DNA of 6,667 bases from Granulicella sp. UBA5172. Its GTDB lineage: Bacteria; Acidobacteriota; Terriglobia; Terriglobales; Acidobacteriaceae. The stretch lies in NCBI GenBank assembly GCA_002413385.1, contig DHWW01000048.1, forward strand, positions 4,828 through 11,494. The letters are read 5' to 3'. Both the position numbers and the translations under genes were made by a program. Of this stretch, positions 5,216 to 6,667 are shown piece after piece. Within the stretch, counting starts at the first letter, position 1. Each line of letters starts with the position of its first letter. The notes beneath the pieces are model-generated. The model saw nothing but the letters and a program-made list of their open reading frames with translations. It was not told where the DNA came from and made no database searches.

Positions 5216-6515
5216 GTGAAAATCTCAATCCATACCCTTCTGATGCTGCCTCTCGCAATGGCGTTGCCCGCTTGCGCCACAGTGCTGGTCATCAGCCCTT
5301 CGAATGGCGCTTCTGTCAGCTCGAATGTGCAATTCATCGCAACCGCTAACACAACCACTTGTTCCAAGGGTGTCGCCAGCATGGGCATCTATGTCGATGA
5401 CAAGATTGAGTATGTTGTCAACGGAATTAATCTCAACACGACTCTGTCCATGGCATCCGGTGCGCATCGGGTCGCGGTACAAGAGTGGGATTTTTGTGGT
5501 GGTGCAACCCTTACGCCGCTCGCGTTAACGGTCAATACGGCGGATGTGGTCGCGGTTAGTTTGCCGCTGGCTGGCAGCGGTCGTGAACTCCCCCGTTCCC
5601 TATGTGGCGGCAGCGAATGTGGCCTGCTCCAAGGGCGTCGCGGCGATGGGCGTCTATGTGAACGATCAGCTGGCATACAAGGTGGCAGGGGCAAAGTTGA
5701 ATACTCCGTTGACCTTGAGCCCTGGAAACCAGAAGACGACCGTGCAGGAGTGGGACAACTGCGGCGGAAGCTCGACCAAACAGGTGCTCATTACGGTCGG
5801 GGGAACCAATGCTAAAACCATCTCCAACCTGCAAGCGATCAGTGGTTGGAATCAGTGGGGAGAGCTGGCGCCGGTCTACGGTATCTGCGACGCTCCCTGC
5901 AATGGCCAGGTGAACTGGTCGATGGCCCAGCACAACAGCGCTGTATCGCTGAGCGGAGATTCAACCCAGTTCAATCTGGGCGGGACGACACCGTATTCGG
6001 ACGTGCTGTGGTCTAACCCGGTCATTGGACAGGGGAACCTGCAGGGCTTGAATGACCCCAACCACCTGCTCCTGCCAGCGCTGCATAACTTTACTCTGGA
6101 TACCTATGCCTACGTGACGAATCTTTCTGTCACGCAGTCCCTGGAGTTCGATGTGAATTGGTATATGAATGGCGTCGGGATGGAGTGGGGAACGCAGTGC
6201 AATCATCTCGCCGACGGAGCCTGGGACATCTGGGATAACGTCAATGCCAAGTGGTTCTCTTCCGGCGTTCCGTGCGTTCTGAACAACGGCGCATGGAACC
6301 ATGTGGTGCTTCAAGTCCAGCGCGAACCGAACAATGATCTGCTGTATCAGACGATCACGGTGAATGGCGTCGTGAACAATATCAACCAGGCTGTCGCTCC
6401 GTTTCCGGTTCCTTCGGGCTGGTATGGCATGACCGTCAACTACCAGATGGACGGCAACAGCAAGCAGACCGCCTACACGACCTACCTCGACAAGGCAAAC
6501 TTTACCTATTGGTAG
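5216..6515 (+). pseudogene. Secreted two-Ig-module protein, broken by a 1-base frameshift
   Basis: The coding signal runs from GTG at 5216 (ribosome site AAAGG at 5206-5210, 5 bases ahead) to TAG at 6513-6515, but the frame changes at the GG of 5579-5580. Skipping one G joins ...PLAGS to VVNSPVPYVA... and gives a continuous 432-residue protein. It has a signal peptide (1 to about 21, ending LPACA), Ig-like module 1 (23-107), Ig-like module 2 (111-196), and a C-terminal domain (about 200-432) rich in Trp, Asn and Gly that resembles a beta-sandwich, perhaps lectin-like; I do not recognise that family. Unshifted, the upstream frame runs on to 5815 with unrelated sequence. Such modules are common in secreted acidobacterial proteins, where a role in surface binding or adhesion is a guess. 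It could be a true pseudogene, an assembly error, or, less likely, a frameshifted product. Everything after the shift is well preserved, which favours a recent event or an error. Confidence 0.8.
5282..5804 (+). repeat. Tandem pair of Ig-like modules with paired cysteines
   Basis: Two copies of one module of about 85 residues follow each other: 5282-5536 and 5546-5804 (allowing for the frameshift near 5579). Both open with a V-x-V-S-x-P-x-x-G-type strand, share CSKGVA[SA]MG[IV]YV[DN]D and end with VQEWDxCGG. Each holds two Cys (49/94 and 137/182 in the repaired protein), likely one disulfide per module. The repeat is what fixes the position of the frameshift, since module 2 can be aligned to module 1 through the join. 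Confidence 0.8.
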
Positions 6516-6578
6516 ACCGGGACGGCAGTCCGAACTCTGGCTTACCGCCGGGCCGTACCGTGCCACAACGACAAAGAG

Positions 6579-6623
6579 ACGCGATCGGAAGGGCATTCTT
6601 GCCCATCCGATCGCGTTTTATTT
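6579..6623 (+). terminator. Strong intrinsic terminator after the Ig-module gene
   Basis: ACGCGATCGGA (6579-6589) pairs perfectly with TCCGATCGCGT (6606-6616); after one A-A mismatch, GGGC (6591-6594) pairs with GCCC (6601-6604) over a 6-base loop. TTTTATTT follows (6616-6623). It ends transcription 64 bases past the stop codon. The rest of the window, to 6667, shows nothing I can name. Confidence 0.92.
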
Positions 6624-6667
6624 GCAGACAGGATGGAGTCCGGCAGCCGCTGTAGCCGAAAGACGGG

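Overview
The window looks like a piece of a GC-rich Gram-negative bacterial chromosome, most plausibly an acidobacterium of the Terriglobia type (Granulicella, Edaphobacter or Terriglobus-like). That guess rests on the style of several proteins: a secreted protein with tandem Ig-like modules, a DUF4230 protein behind pyrG, and a single-heme membrane cytochrome c. It is inference; no 16S rRNA or other taxonomic marker is present.

Layout. (1) Bases 1-3239, plus strand: a tightly packed run that reads like one operon. It contains the 3' end of pyrG (CTP synthase), a membrane-anchored DUF4230 protein, an acyltransferase-3 membrane protein, and an exported protein with the inosine-uridine nucleoside hydrolase fold but altered active-site residues. 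Gaps between genes are roughly 17 to 55 bases. (2) Bases 3229-4649, minus strand: pyrH (UMP kinase) and, upstream of it, a membrane-anchored monoheme cytochrome c with its own intrinsic terminator, so the two are probably separate units. pyrH converges on the nucleoside hydrolase-like gene; the two reading frames overlap by 11 bases inside a long imperfect hairpin. (3) Bases 4650-5215: a non-coding divergent region of about 570 bases with small inverted and direct repeats. (4) Bases 5216-6515, plus strand: a secreted protein with two Ig-like modules and a C-terminal beta-rich domain, split by a one-base frameshift. A strong intrinsic terminator follows at 6579-6619.

How the genes relate. pyrH (UMP to UDP) and pyrG (UTP to CTP) are two steps of the same pyrimidine nucleotide pathway and sit within about 3 kb of each other. 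The exported nucleoside hydrolase-like protein lies between them, but its altered active site makes a direct role in nucleoside salvage doubtful. The acyltransferase and DUF4230 proteins point to envelope functions. No mobile element, CRISPR array, tRNA or rRNA is visible.

I do not see a clear, previously undescribed multi-gene system. The most interesting observations are the Cys-substituted nucleoside hydrolase-like protein, the single-base frameshift in the Ig-module protein, the hairpin spanning two convergent stop codons, the G-quadruplex motif upstream of pyrH, and the 21-bp-spaced direct repeat ahead of the Ig-module gene.
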